Below, in pieces: positions 42,329-52,124 of a DNA stretch of 64,000 bases (position 1 is the stretch's first letter; each line of letters starts with the position of its first letter). Where the stretch lies: NCBI RefSeq assembly GCF_027580225.2, contig NC_073351.2:1031001-1095000 (forward strand), written 5' to 3'. This DNA comes from Misgurnus anguillicaudatus. Taxonomy: Eukaryota > Chordata > Actinopteri > Cypriniformes > Cobitidae. The translations under genes were made by a program, and so were the position numbers. A model generated the notes under the pieces. That model saw only the letters and a program-made list of their open reading frames with translations, had not been told where the DNA came from and did not search any database.

Positions 42329-42931
42329 GGGCTGTATCTTACACCCGGCGCAATGCAGCGCAATGCGCGACGCAAGTGTCTTTCGCTAGTATCCACCCTA
42401 ATTTTCACGTTTAGCGTCGCGTTGTTTAAATAGCAAATGCATTTGCGCCCCCTTTTGCGTTCTGGTCTGAAAACGAGGTGTGTTAAGGCGCATTGTTGGC
42501 GCGTTGCTATTTTGAGGCAACTAAAATAGACTATGTAGGCGCAATGTGTTTTATGTTATTTAAAGACCGCATTAATAATATGCGCCTATAAACGGGAGGA
42601 CAACGTGGGTTTGCTTATCACAAAGTACATGAATGCGCAGCAGCACAAAAATGCTTTTAAATATGAAAGATTAAAGGATTGAATGTAAAAGATTATTATT
42701 GAGTCTCTTGGACATAAATGAGGACTAATTATGAGACGTTAGAAGGCGCAAAGAGCTGCTTCACCTGTAGCCTGGTAAGTAAATAAATGCTTTGCTTTAA
42801 ACAAATGCATCTGTTTTTTGCACAAACCATTTTTCCCGTCGTTAAATTAGCAAAAGTGGATTCGGACACGCCCATTTACACGTTGCGCTGTGCGCTTTAG
42901 ACAATGCGCTTAGATCGTTAAAATAGGGCCC
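42329..42931. mobile_element. PIF/Harbinger-like element, copy 2 (603 bp)
   Basis: Flanked by TAT (42326-42328 and 42932-42934). Shares GTTGTTTAAATAGCAAATG, AAAACGAGGTGTGTT, GGCGCATTGTTGGCGCGTTG and ATGAATGCGCAGCAGCACAA with copy 1 in the same orientation. The internal stretch corresponding to about 40890-41380 is deleted. Confidence 0.8.
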
Positions 42932-43189
42932 TATGTGTTTCAGTAGCCAAGCCATTAAAACTTTTAATTTATCTAAAAAAGCAACATAACGTGGTGAAAA
43001 TGCTATAAGAAACATTACACTAAAGAGAAACATAAGGGAAACAGACTTCAACAGAACACTGGATCCCTAAAAATCACAGTTTAACGCTAAAACACTTCAC
43101 ATCACTATTGCAGAGCTGTCACTTTCTGCCACAAAAAAACGTCATCTACAATACATTTACAATAATTTAATGATTAATAAATTATGGGA

Positions 43190-44553
43190 GTTATGGGAGT
43201 AACGCGTTACTGTAATTCCACAACTTTTAGCAGCAACAAGCATGTAACAAAGTATTTTAAATCAAGTAACGCAATTCCAATTACTGAAATTTAAATGACT
43301 TCGTTACTCACGTTACTCTATTTTGTAAAATGATAACACTCGCAGACAAGACATTTCTGATCTAACGTCACAGGACCGTGGTGGGTGGCGCAATGAATCA
43401 ATAAACTTCATCATGGCCGACAGTGCGTATAGAATGAACATGAAAAATCTAAACGGGTGGCAGTGGCTCAGTGTTTCATGTAGGATGTCTACAAAACAAA
43501 GAGGTGGTTCAATCCCCGGCTCCACCTGACCAAGTTTCGAGGTGTCCTTGAGCAAGACACCTACGAGCTGGATGGCTAACACCGCTGTCGGTGTATGAAT
43601 GTGTGAGTTAATGGGTGAATGTGAGGCAAATTGTAAAGTGCTTTGGATGGCCAATGGTCTATGACAGCGCTATATAAATGCAGTCAATTTAAATGGGACA
43701 ACATACCTTTGTTTAAAAATTGTGTTTGAGTTTTAAGTCCATCCAATCTCATGTTTGTAAATTATCTTTGCAAGGAATCCCAGTATGACATCAACTTGCA
43801 TTTGTAGTCCACAAAAGTAATAAATCTGAGAAATATTAATATATTCTTAGATGTTAACTTTGGCTTTCATGGAAGAGAACGATCCGCGATTGTTGTTTCC
43901 ACTAAAATATGCACCCTACGCTTTACAACCCTGTTTAAACTCCATAGTATGTGTGAGTGCACATTTAGTTTCAGTTGTGGTTTCACTTTCTCTGTATCCG
44001 ACAAAACAATCCACTCGCTCTGTGTCCGTCCGACAAAACAATCCACATACTCTGTTTTCTGATTAAATATCTTCGTTTAATCTTGTTTTAATTTAAATCA
44101 AACATAAACGATATACAATCAATATATGATCTTAAATATCACAGATGCGGTAAAGAAACCCGTGTGACTCCACTGTATTCCACTGTATTCCGGCGCACTA
44201 CCCGCAAGCTTCACAGTCCCCAAATTTTTTAAAGAGACAGTACACAATTTTATCACATTATATGTTTTCAATGTAAACATACAGAATATTTGTCTAAATG
44301 ATTTAAATGAAATACATAAGTAAACCAAGCTTACATATTAAGATAATTTCTAACAAAAATATTCAAAGGCTAAATAGGCTCCTACAGTATGTGATATATT
44401 AGAGTCTTATGTGTAAAATAGACCCTCCATATAAGAAACTTTATATTTAAAAAGCAGACATAAAAGTAACCTAAAAGTTACTTTCACTAGTAACTAATTA
44501 CTTTTGATACAGTAACTAATTAAAAATTTTCTGTAACTTGCCCAACACTGATT
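43190..44553. repeat. repeat-rich block with AGTAACT-type MITE end
   Basis: 43195-43325 (GAGTAACGCGTTACTGTAAT, TCAAGTAACGCAATTCC) and 44465-44553 (AGTAACTAATTACTTTTGAT ... GCCCAACACTG) are related to a widespread vertebrate hAT MITE with AGTGTTGGG termini. Only the right terminus is clear. A SINE sits between them. Confidence 0.6.
43448..43692 (+). mobile_element. tRNA-derived SINE with L2-type tail
   Basis: The head GGTGGCAGTGGCTCAGTGTT with B-box-like GGTTCAATCCCC is followed by GAGGTGTCCTTGAGCAAGAC, GTGAATGTGAGGCAAATTG, AAAGTGCTTTGGATGGCC and GCGCTATATAAATGCAGTC. The GAATG...TGAGGC core is like the V-SINE central domain, and the tail matches L2-type LINEs. Confidence 0.85.
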
Positions 44554-45162
44554 AATAGCAAGATTTATGGGTTTTTAATGACGTGACAATGTGAAGGGGT
44601 AGGAGATTTTGCGTGCATCAGGTTTAGTTGATAAAACACTTCCGCATAGGATACAATTGTGTATCCTCGCTCATGACTCCTCAGAAAGCCTCCTTACTCC
44701 TCATTCCTCGCCTTCTCGTGGTGCAATTAAAGAATTGAGATGTCCTACATGATGGCGGAGCTCGATCGGTTTCCGGGTTGTAGGATGTAGGAGCGAAGAG
44801 ATGAGGAAACATATTGAAAAGCACCCTCTGTTCTCGACTCCCATGCCAGGACCTTAGGATCAAACCAGGTGAAGCATATCCATATCTACGTCATCACGTT
44901 TCGTTGGTCTGTTTGACAACTACATGAGCTTTTAGGCTCACCATTGACAATAACTTTATAGGTCTGTGACTATCTCTGCTGTTGTTGCTGTCAGTTTGGT
45001 CCCGCTCTACGCAACTTCGGATTTCATCAGGCGACGTATGACGTAAAAACATTCTTGAAATTGTAATAGAAATTTAGATTAATTGCTAAACTACAAGTGA
45101 AGGAAATTTCAATGAATTTAAACAATGATTCTATTTTCAAATGGCTGGTATTTTGTTCAACT
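44554..45162. other. intron sequence, unrecognised
   Basis: 44650-44860 includes CTCCTTACTCCTCATTCCTC and AGGATGTAGGAGCGAAGAGA, partly self-complementary, suggesting an old MITE. No gene. Confidence 0.4.
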
Positions 45163-45774
45163 TCAACTTTATTTATATAGCACATTTCTTAACCCTCTGG
45201 GGTCCGACCATTTTAGGACACTGTCAGAGGTTCTGACATGCTCTTACATTTGATCTTTTTTCAGTTGCTTTTTTCTTTAAAATGATGTGAAAATCATCCT
45301 GCCTACTTATTCAAAAAAAAACAATATATTTATTTAGAAATTGTAAGACACTTTTTGTTTAGAGGGGCCGTATGCGAGAAGGATCGATTGACAGCTAGCA
45401 AACAAAGGCTCGCATAATGAGCTGCATAATGAGGCAGGAATGTTGGGAACTACAGTAAAGAATGTGAGGACAAATGTATACATGTTTGTTTGAGGTTTAT
45501 TAAGAAGTTAACAATATAATCAAAATAGAAATGAAGGTCAGTAGGACATTTTTTAGTTTATTTGGAAACAAACTCTATTCAAAAACTGATAAACAACAGA
45601 GCTGTAAACTTCATGTGGCTCATGTTACCATATAACTTTATGTCCAAAAGGTGTTTTTCCACTTCATAGTTTTGTACTGATAAGAGGGATGCAGACCTGT
45701 AAGAGAGTTATAAACAACTGTTAGCATAAAAACGGTGTCGCGTGTAAAGCGCAATGTATGGAATGTGTTGCATG

Positions 45775-46105
45775 TAAACAACATGGAATCATTTTACAGC
45801 AAATCCCGCAGTGCAGCATTACTCAAAGTGGCCATGAAGGATACGAAAGTGAATAACTGTGTCTAACACTATAAAACATGTAAAAGATATCCGTCATTAC
45901 GGGAGGTCACGCGGATTTGTTTGTAAATAAGCATGTAAACATGGAATCATATTACAGCACACACTTAAAAGATACAGCAGTTCAGGCTTACTGAAAGTTT
46001 CCATCAAGGATATAAGTGAATAATTGTTTAACACTGTTACAGCATGCAACAGTGAAATCCGCCATTACGTGAGATCGCGTCCTCGTTTGTAAACAATGCG
46101 AAAGT
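45775..46105. repeat. diverged tandem pair, about 165-bp unit
   Basis: ACATGGAATCATTTTACAGC, TCAAAGTGGCCAT.AAGGATA, GTGAATAACTGTGTCTAACA and CCGTCATTACGGGAGGTCAC recur from about 45949 with substitutions. Inside the piggyBac-like element. Confidence 0.8.
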
Positions 46106-46642
46106 TTTTCAATCCGAAGCGTGCAGTCTGCTGAGGTTGCTTACTGTATGTAGGCTGAACTGCACAGGCCATGAGCATATTACATGATAGCAAATATAAA
46201 TGGTATAAATTAACTGTTACTTACTTCTAATTTCCTTCTCCAGCTCCAGTGCGTCCTCCATTGTTCTTCTAAGGTAACGTTAAAGATAAATGCTTCTCTT
46301 TCTCATTGTCCAGACATAAATGAAGATATTCCTCACGTGTGTGTATAAAGTTTATAATCCAAACATGCGGTAAAGTCTTTAAATCTGATAAACTTTACGC
46401 TTTGTTTATTATGGTTTAAACCGCTCGTCTGTTGATTTCCATGTCAACAGCGGGTACCGGCTGTGGGCGTGACCGAATTAAAGCTGCGGTCGGCAACTTA
46501 TTTTATCATATTTTTTGATCATATTCACTGAAACCAACACTATGCTCCGATAGAACAACATCAATTAGATTGTTTAAGAAAAAAAACTGCGCTTCTAGCT
46601 CCACCTGGAGCCTGTTATTTGTTTTGCAAAAATCCACCGCTC

Positions 46643-46700
46643 CCGGTTCATTTGGTCCAATCAGCGCAGGCTGGTTCATTTGGTCCAATCAGCGCAGGGC
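46643..46700 (+). promoter_or_regulatory. duplicated CCAAT box (NF-Y-like), candidate promoter
   Basis: GGTTCATTTGGTCCAATCAG followed by CGCAGG occurs twice in direct tandem (30-bp spacing). Each copy has CCAATCAGCG, an exact match to the vertebrate NF-Y consensus. A GC-rich stretch (CCCCCTCGCGCGCG, about 46750) and an ATG 120-170 bases downstream fit a small promoter. Function is inferred. Confidence 0.55.
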
Positions 46701-46820
46701 TGTGTAAAATCTGCCTGTCAATCACAGTACCTGCACGTGCCACAGATCCCCATCCCCCTCGCGCGCGTTACAATATCACGTGCATCCGCCTGAATTCATA
46801 GTTGTTTTGGTTTGAACAGC

Positions 46821-47024
46821 ATGATGGCGGAGAGAACTTTCAGTAACAAACTTCCGATTTCTCGGTTAACAACTAGAGCTAGGAAAACCACCAATGAAAA
46901 GAAGGAAACAAAGATAGAAAGCGACTGTGACCGTATGAAACTAGGATCAATATCGGACCGGCATTTGAAAGGAATCTACGAGATTTCAAGCTGGATGCAG
47001 AGCTTGCCACATTTCTTCTCAACA
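46821..47024 (+). CDS. exon-like frame of unknown function in the piggyBac-like element
   Basis: ATG ATG GCG at 46821 opens MMAERTFSNKLPISRLTTRA, a basic stretch RKTTNEKKETK, and ends near SSWMQSLPHFFSTG, where AACAG|GTAATTG forms a donor-like site (47025). It follows paired CCAAT boxes. I recognise no domain. It may be a transduced host first exon or an accessory ORF of the transposon; a chance frame is also possible. Confidence 0.35.
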
Positions 47025-48034
47025 GGTAATTGTGCTTTATCAACCATTGGATGTATTTCGGAGTGTTATGTAAGTAATCTAAGTATTCTTGCTAAGTATG
47101 CGTTCACAATAATACTTTTGCACACGCGCTGACGAGAACGAGCTCTGAGGGAGGTTGCTCGGAGGTAGTGGGGGAGGGACATGAAATTGTAAACATTTGG
47201 AAACAGCTCAATCCTCCAGAGTTGCCGACGGCAGCTTTAAAGATAATGAAGTCAGCCAGAAAAAAACGGTACTCTCTTTACTTCAATGCAGATTATATAA
47301 ACAGGCATTATTTGTTTTCGACTATATTTAGCTTGTTTAAAAGTAGACATTTCAGGCTTTCTTTGGATATGTGTATCATGTTTGTGTGACGAGTACTCGC
47401 GGAGTTTCAATTGATTTTGGTAACGTGTTTTGAGAGACAGCTAGCGGAAACAGAAATGTCTGGATGCACACCCTGTTTATTTTCTTTATTTGACACAAAG
47501 ATCTGTTGTTATTGTGAATGAACACATATTAAAGAAGACCCTTACCATTTCAAATGATGTCAAACACGTAAGTGTATGATTATTAATGATGGAGTATTTT
47601 AAGTTGATTCTGCCATGATAAGGAAAAAACACGTCAAAACGCGGCGCCGCGTTTTTGGACCCCAGGGGGTTAACAGCCACATGGCTGACCAAAGTGCTTC
47701 ACAGTGCATCTGACATTTCATACACAAAAGATACACACATACACAGTAAAATATATTTCACAGCTAAAATAAATTTTTTAAAGAAAATGAAAGAAAAGAA
47801 AACAAAATATTTAAAAGAAAAATAGACAGAATAAATATAATAAACTAGCCAGTTTAAAAGAAAGTGTTAATATAAGCCATAAAATATGAACAAAGATGAA
47901 CCCCTGGCAATCAAAAAGGAGGGTCTTTAACAAGGTCTTAAAACTAGAGATGAAGGGTGCCGTCCTAATTTCTAAAGGCAGAGAGTTCCATAAGCGAGGA
48001 CCGGCCACAGAAAAGGCATGCTCTCCTCTGCGCT

Positions 48035-49827
48035 TAAGTCATACACGGGGGACCACTAGCATAGCCTGGTCAGATGAGCAAAGATTTCTAATAGGAGAGT
48101 AGAGATGAAGAAGTTCAGATAGATAGAGAGGAGCGGTATTATGAAGAGACTTATAGACAAAGAGTAGAATCTTAAAATCGATTCTCGGAGAAATTGGCAG
48201 CCACTGTAAAATTTGAGAATGGAAGTGATGTGTTCATAATTGCGGGAACTAGATAGAAATCTGGCAGCAGCATTTTGAACTAGCTGGAGGCGCCTGATCT
48301 GAGTTTTAGATATACCACAATATAAATAGACGCTGCATATATGAAAAAAACACATAACCCTAAAAAATTATAACAAAAGGTTTCTCAGCTGTTTTTGTAG
48401 TATAAGGTGTCCCTAATAATATACTAAAAGTTTAACAATGTTTGACCACTAGAAAGGTGTAATTTTCAAGATGGCGTTCAAGTCTGGAAGGAAGCCCTTA
48501 AAATATCCTAACTCCTTCATCATTTGGCCTAGTCAAGTAATCTTGGTGTCTAACCCCATGATTTATGGGTCTATGAATCCATTGGACTTGTGTAAATTGC
48601 ACTGACATGCTTAACTCATTCACCGCCATTGACGAGTTATCTCGCCATTTATAACTTCATATTTAACTAATAAACGTGCCTTTCTGGACGAATTTCAAAG
48701 TGAATGTGTAATACCGCTTTTATCCACCAGAATTTATCAAAAACGGAAGTTAAAAAGAGATAATGATTTATTTTAACTGCGTTTATGTTTGATAGTCATT
48801 CTGAGTCTGATCTCTAACATAAATTTCTTTACAAAAACGCAATTTTTTAAGCTTTTTGGTCAAAATGTTGTATTTTTGAAGAGAAATATCCATATTTCAG
48901 TGGTAAATTAAGTAGAAAAAGTAAATATATAATGAAACGTTTTTTCCCCATTTTGTTTGTTTGTTTATTGTTTGTTTGAAAGCAGAGGGTGTGTTCTTTA
49001 ATTGGATATAATTTGTATGTTTATATATTTATAGAAAATAATTTTTTCCTGCAAGGAATTTTGTGAAAATTTTGTTAAAATCACAAAAATGCAGGTGGGC
49101 AACTTTTCTCAAAAAGGCTGGCGGTGAATGAGTTAAATACTTATGGAATACATAATTTTGTAAGATTACTGTAAGGTTTTATCTTTGTTTGGGGTGAATG
49201 ATGTAGACTATGCCATGTAACTCCTACTCAATATGTGTTTTAGACACATACCCTTTTCTTGCTAAAATACAGACTTGACATTCAATGAAAAATGTATTGC
49301 ACCAAAAAATAACTTAAATTGGAGTTGTGTAACTTTGATCATAACAACTCTAAAATAGCCCCAACAGAGGCCTGTGTGAGAGCCCTCTAAAATGGTTATT
49401 CATTTCAATTTGAATAAGGTATTACATATGCAATGCATCCTCTATAGATGTTTTTAAGTATAAAATTGGCATTATACTAAACCTAACAAAACCAATTTTA
49501 CAATTGTTAGCAATTAGGAAGATGGTAAAAGAGAATACTGACATTTGATTTGCTTGCCTCATTGAAATGTTGTTGGCAGCACAATGTATTCCATTTTGTT
49601 CAAACAAAATACATCCTGGACTACTTAAACCACACACCCCCACACACCCATAATTGGGGATGGAAATTGGTGGACAACCAGGATGAAGCTTTCCAGCTGA
49701 CTTTTGGGGGCTTTTTCACTGGGTACAGTACGTAGTACACAATACTTTTTTTTAGTACAAACTCAGTTAAGGTTCCAAGCAAGCTGAGCTAATGCTAAAA
49801 CGTGATGTAAAAGCACTGTAGATAACT
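48035..49827. repeat. tandem duplication, copy 1 (1.79 kb)
   Basis: Runs from TAAGTCATACACGGGGGACC (LINE fragment) through a TTAA MITE to AAAAGCACTGTAGATAACT. The second copy starts immediately at 49828 with TAAGTCATACACGAGGGACC. Copies differ at few positions, so the event is recent. Confidence 0.93.
48611..49136. mobile_element. TTAACTC-family MITE, 526 bp
   Basis: Ends TTAACTCATTCACCGCCA and TGGCGGTGAATGAGTTAA are perfect inverted repeats over 17-18 bases. Related to 17258-17749 and 11835-12155. Confidence 0.93.
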
Positions 49828-51843
49828 TAAGTCATACACGAGGGACCACTAGCATAGCCTGGTCAGATGAGCAAAGATTTCTAATAGGAGAGTAGAGATG
49901 AAGAAGTTTAGATAGATAGAGAGGAGCGGTATTATGAAGAGACTAAAATTTAGTATAAAATTGGCATTATACTAAACCTAACAAAACTAATTTCACAATT
50001 GTTAGCAATTAGGAAGATGGTGAAAGAAAATACTGACATTTGATATTGCTTGTGTAGCAGGATTAGGTGAGCTGTGATTGACAGCTGATTTCACCTATTA
50101 GGAAGGGGCAGTCCCTTTTTAAGAGCCGATTGGCTGCTGCCCGGGATGCGTCATGTCCTGTTTTCCCCCTGGGTGTTCGCAATGTTAGCGGCAGGTGAGT
50201 TTTTGCTAACATGTTACTGTTAGTTTTAATTCGTGTTTGATATTTAAAACTAAGGGTTGTGTTGGTTTTAGTCTGTCATTTGTCCAGCGTGCTGGTGCCC
50301 TCGTTGTGCTGTTAAAGTGGGTTACGTGACTGTTTAACCTCAGTTGGCTTTAGGTTGACCTGATGTTGGTTAACATATGCCGGTAAAATGTTAATTCGTC
50401 TGGGGTGACCACTGTTCGGTGAGTGTACAGCACAAATTCATAACGTTGTGTGACGCTGTGATTTAGTTCTAATATGATATTTGTTTATTCTAGGTTTCTC
50501 CCTTTCGTTCCATTCAGTGTCTCTCCGTACGCTTTGTTTTTAACTATTGCACTGCAGTGTTGCCCCGCTGTTAGCAACGACATCATCTGCACTGCTATAA
50601 TCTGGACTGTACACTGTCTGGTTCTGCTGGGGATCTAGAAGTAACGCTCCACTTTTAACGTGACTATTACAGAGCCAAGGTTCGCTCTCGGTGTGTGAAC
50701 GAGTAGCTTTCCATCAGCTTTGTTTTTAATGCATCGAGTATCTGTTTACTTGGTTTGTTTATTTTTTTCCTTATTGTCTAAGTAGACAACAACCTGTGTC
50801 TGTGAACCTGTCTTTGTTAATATGATCCAAGGTACTAATATGTAAGATTCCTCATTGCAGCGGGTTCTTGAGGACTGTGCCCTGTTTATAATACTGACTG
50901 CTACATTGTTAGTACCTGCATCGTGTATATTGCCTTATTGTATGGATGTGGTTTAATTGTCGTATTTGATTCTTTTCTTTTATTGTTTGTGGTGGTCGTC
51001 AGCCTTGTGAGTAAGGCTAGGCGCCACCATTTTGTTTTGTGTGACCTAATTATTTACATTGTTTCAATTTGTTGCAGGAGCTGGGGTCCCATGGGTGGAT
51101 GGATCTGTCCGGTGGTGGTGCTTCCTCCTCAGTGCGTGCTGTGTAACACTTGAAGTGTGTGGTGTGATCTAAGTGCACAGTGGGGTGTGTGTGTGTGCCT
51201 TTTTTGTAAACAAGTCGTGATTAAGTAATCCCTCCGCTGGGGACCTCAGCCCTGCTGATTACTATGTGTTCGTTTTGTTTCTATTAATTTTATTTTTTGA
51301 GTGTGTGTTGATTGTGGTGCATTTTGAAGTGGAGAGAGTGTATGTTTTAGAGTGCTCCTTTTACAAAGATTATGTGTAAATAAAAATCTATTCTTGTATT
51401 ATACCCACGTCTCTTGCTCACTCTACCTTTTAAGAGGAATGAACTTGTGTGCCTTACTGCCTTTTTGGGTGTAAGGAATATTTCCCTGGGTGTAAGTCCC
51501 GGGGTGGCGTAGTCGGAATTTTATGCAAAATCTTTGCTTTCGTCAAGAAGCTAACCTGTCACCCTCTCGTCATGCCACACTTGCCTCATTGAAATGTTGT
51601 TGGCAGCACAATGTATTCCATTTTGTTCAAACAAAATACATCCTGGACTACTTAAACCACACCCACCCATAATTGGGGATGGAAATTGGTGGACAACCAG
51701 GATGAAGCTTTCCAGCTGACTTTTGGGGGCTTTTTCACTGGGTACAGTACGTAGTACACAATACTTTTTTAGTACAAACTCAGTTAAGGTTCCAAGCAAG
51801 CTGAGCTAATGCTAAAACGTGATGTAAAAGCACTGTAGATAAC
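49828..51843. repeat. tandem duplication, copy 2, with internal deletion and LTR insertion
   Basis: 49828-49946 matches 48035-48152. Then sequence jumps to the match of 49455 (AGTATAAAATTGGCATTATA), skipping about 1.3 kb including the MITE. The remainder runs to GCACTGTAGATAACT at 51843, split by a 1527-bp solo LTR. Confidence 0.92.
50053..51579 (+). mobile_element. solo LTR, 1527 bp
   Basis: Starts TGTAGCAGGATTAGG and ends CATGCCACA. Flanked by CTTG on both sides (50049-50052, 51580-51583). The duplicated copy 1 reads TTTGCTTGCCTC without the insertion (about 49549), an empty site. It includes AATAAA at 51378, followed by a TTGTATTATACC region. The retroelement family is not assigned. Confidence 0.9.
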
Positions 51844-52124
51844 TGATTGGTCTAAGAGAAACATCATTACCAGCGTCATCACTAAATGCAAGATCAGTTT
51901 TACCGTAGGAGCCGATGGTGGCGGCGCACTGACATGTGGTGCTTTTGCACTTTCGACCCAACTTCCCGGCTCGTGGTCATTTGCTGATTCCATACCCTCT
52001 CTCCTCCCTGTACTTTCCTGTCCTCTCCTCTATCACTGTTTAAATAAATGCAAAAATGGCCAAAAATTTAACTTTAAAAAGTTATATTTTTAAATATAAC
52101 TTGAACCTTTAACCGCTCCCCACC
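51844..52124. other. intron sequence, no feature recognised
   Basis: No domain or repeat recognised. 51900-51960 is GC-richer but without a clear ORF. Confidence 0.4.

Larger units (their letters stand above)
45189..47673. mobile_element. piggyBac-like TTAA element, 2485 bp
   Basis: TTAA at both edges (45189-45192, 47670-47673). The inverted ends CCCTCTGGGGTCC and GGACCCCAGGGGG start with CCC, as piggyBac ends do. The LINE tail it interrupts reads continuously across one TTAA. Internally it holds a 160-170-bp duplicated block (about 45775-46105), paired CCAAT boxes and a short exon-like frame. No DDD transposase was recognised, so it is non-autonomous. Confidence 0.85.
45163..48355 (-). mobile_element. 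L2-type LINE 3' part, interrupted
   Basis: On the minus strand 48330-48056 encodes YLYCGISKTQIRRLQLVQNA, ARFLSSSRNYEHIT and related residues. 48008-47900 gives AGPRLWNSLPLEIRTAPFIS, SFKTLLKTLLFD, the conserved C-terminus of L2-type LINE ORF2. The 3' tail is split: GCTGTTAA at 47675 continues as AAATGTGCTATATAAATAAA at 45163-45190, with a TTAA element between. 5'-truncated, with frameshifts. Confidence 0.82.

Noticed and set aside
43313..43654. 113-codon minus frame
   Set aside because: It spans a SINE and is explained by antisense reading of the tRNA-derived body.
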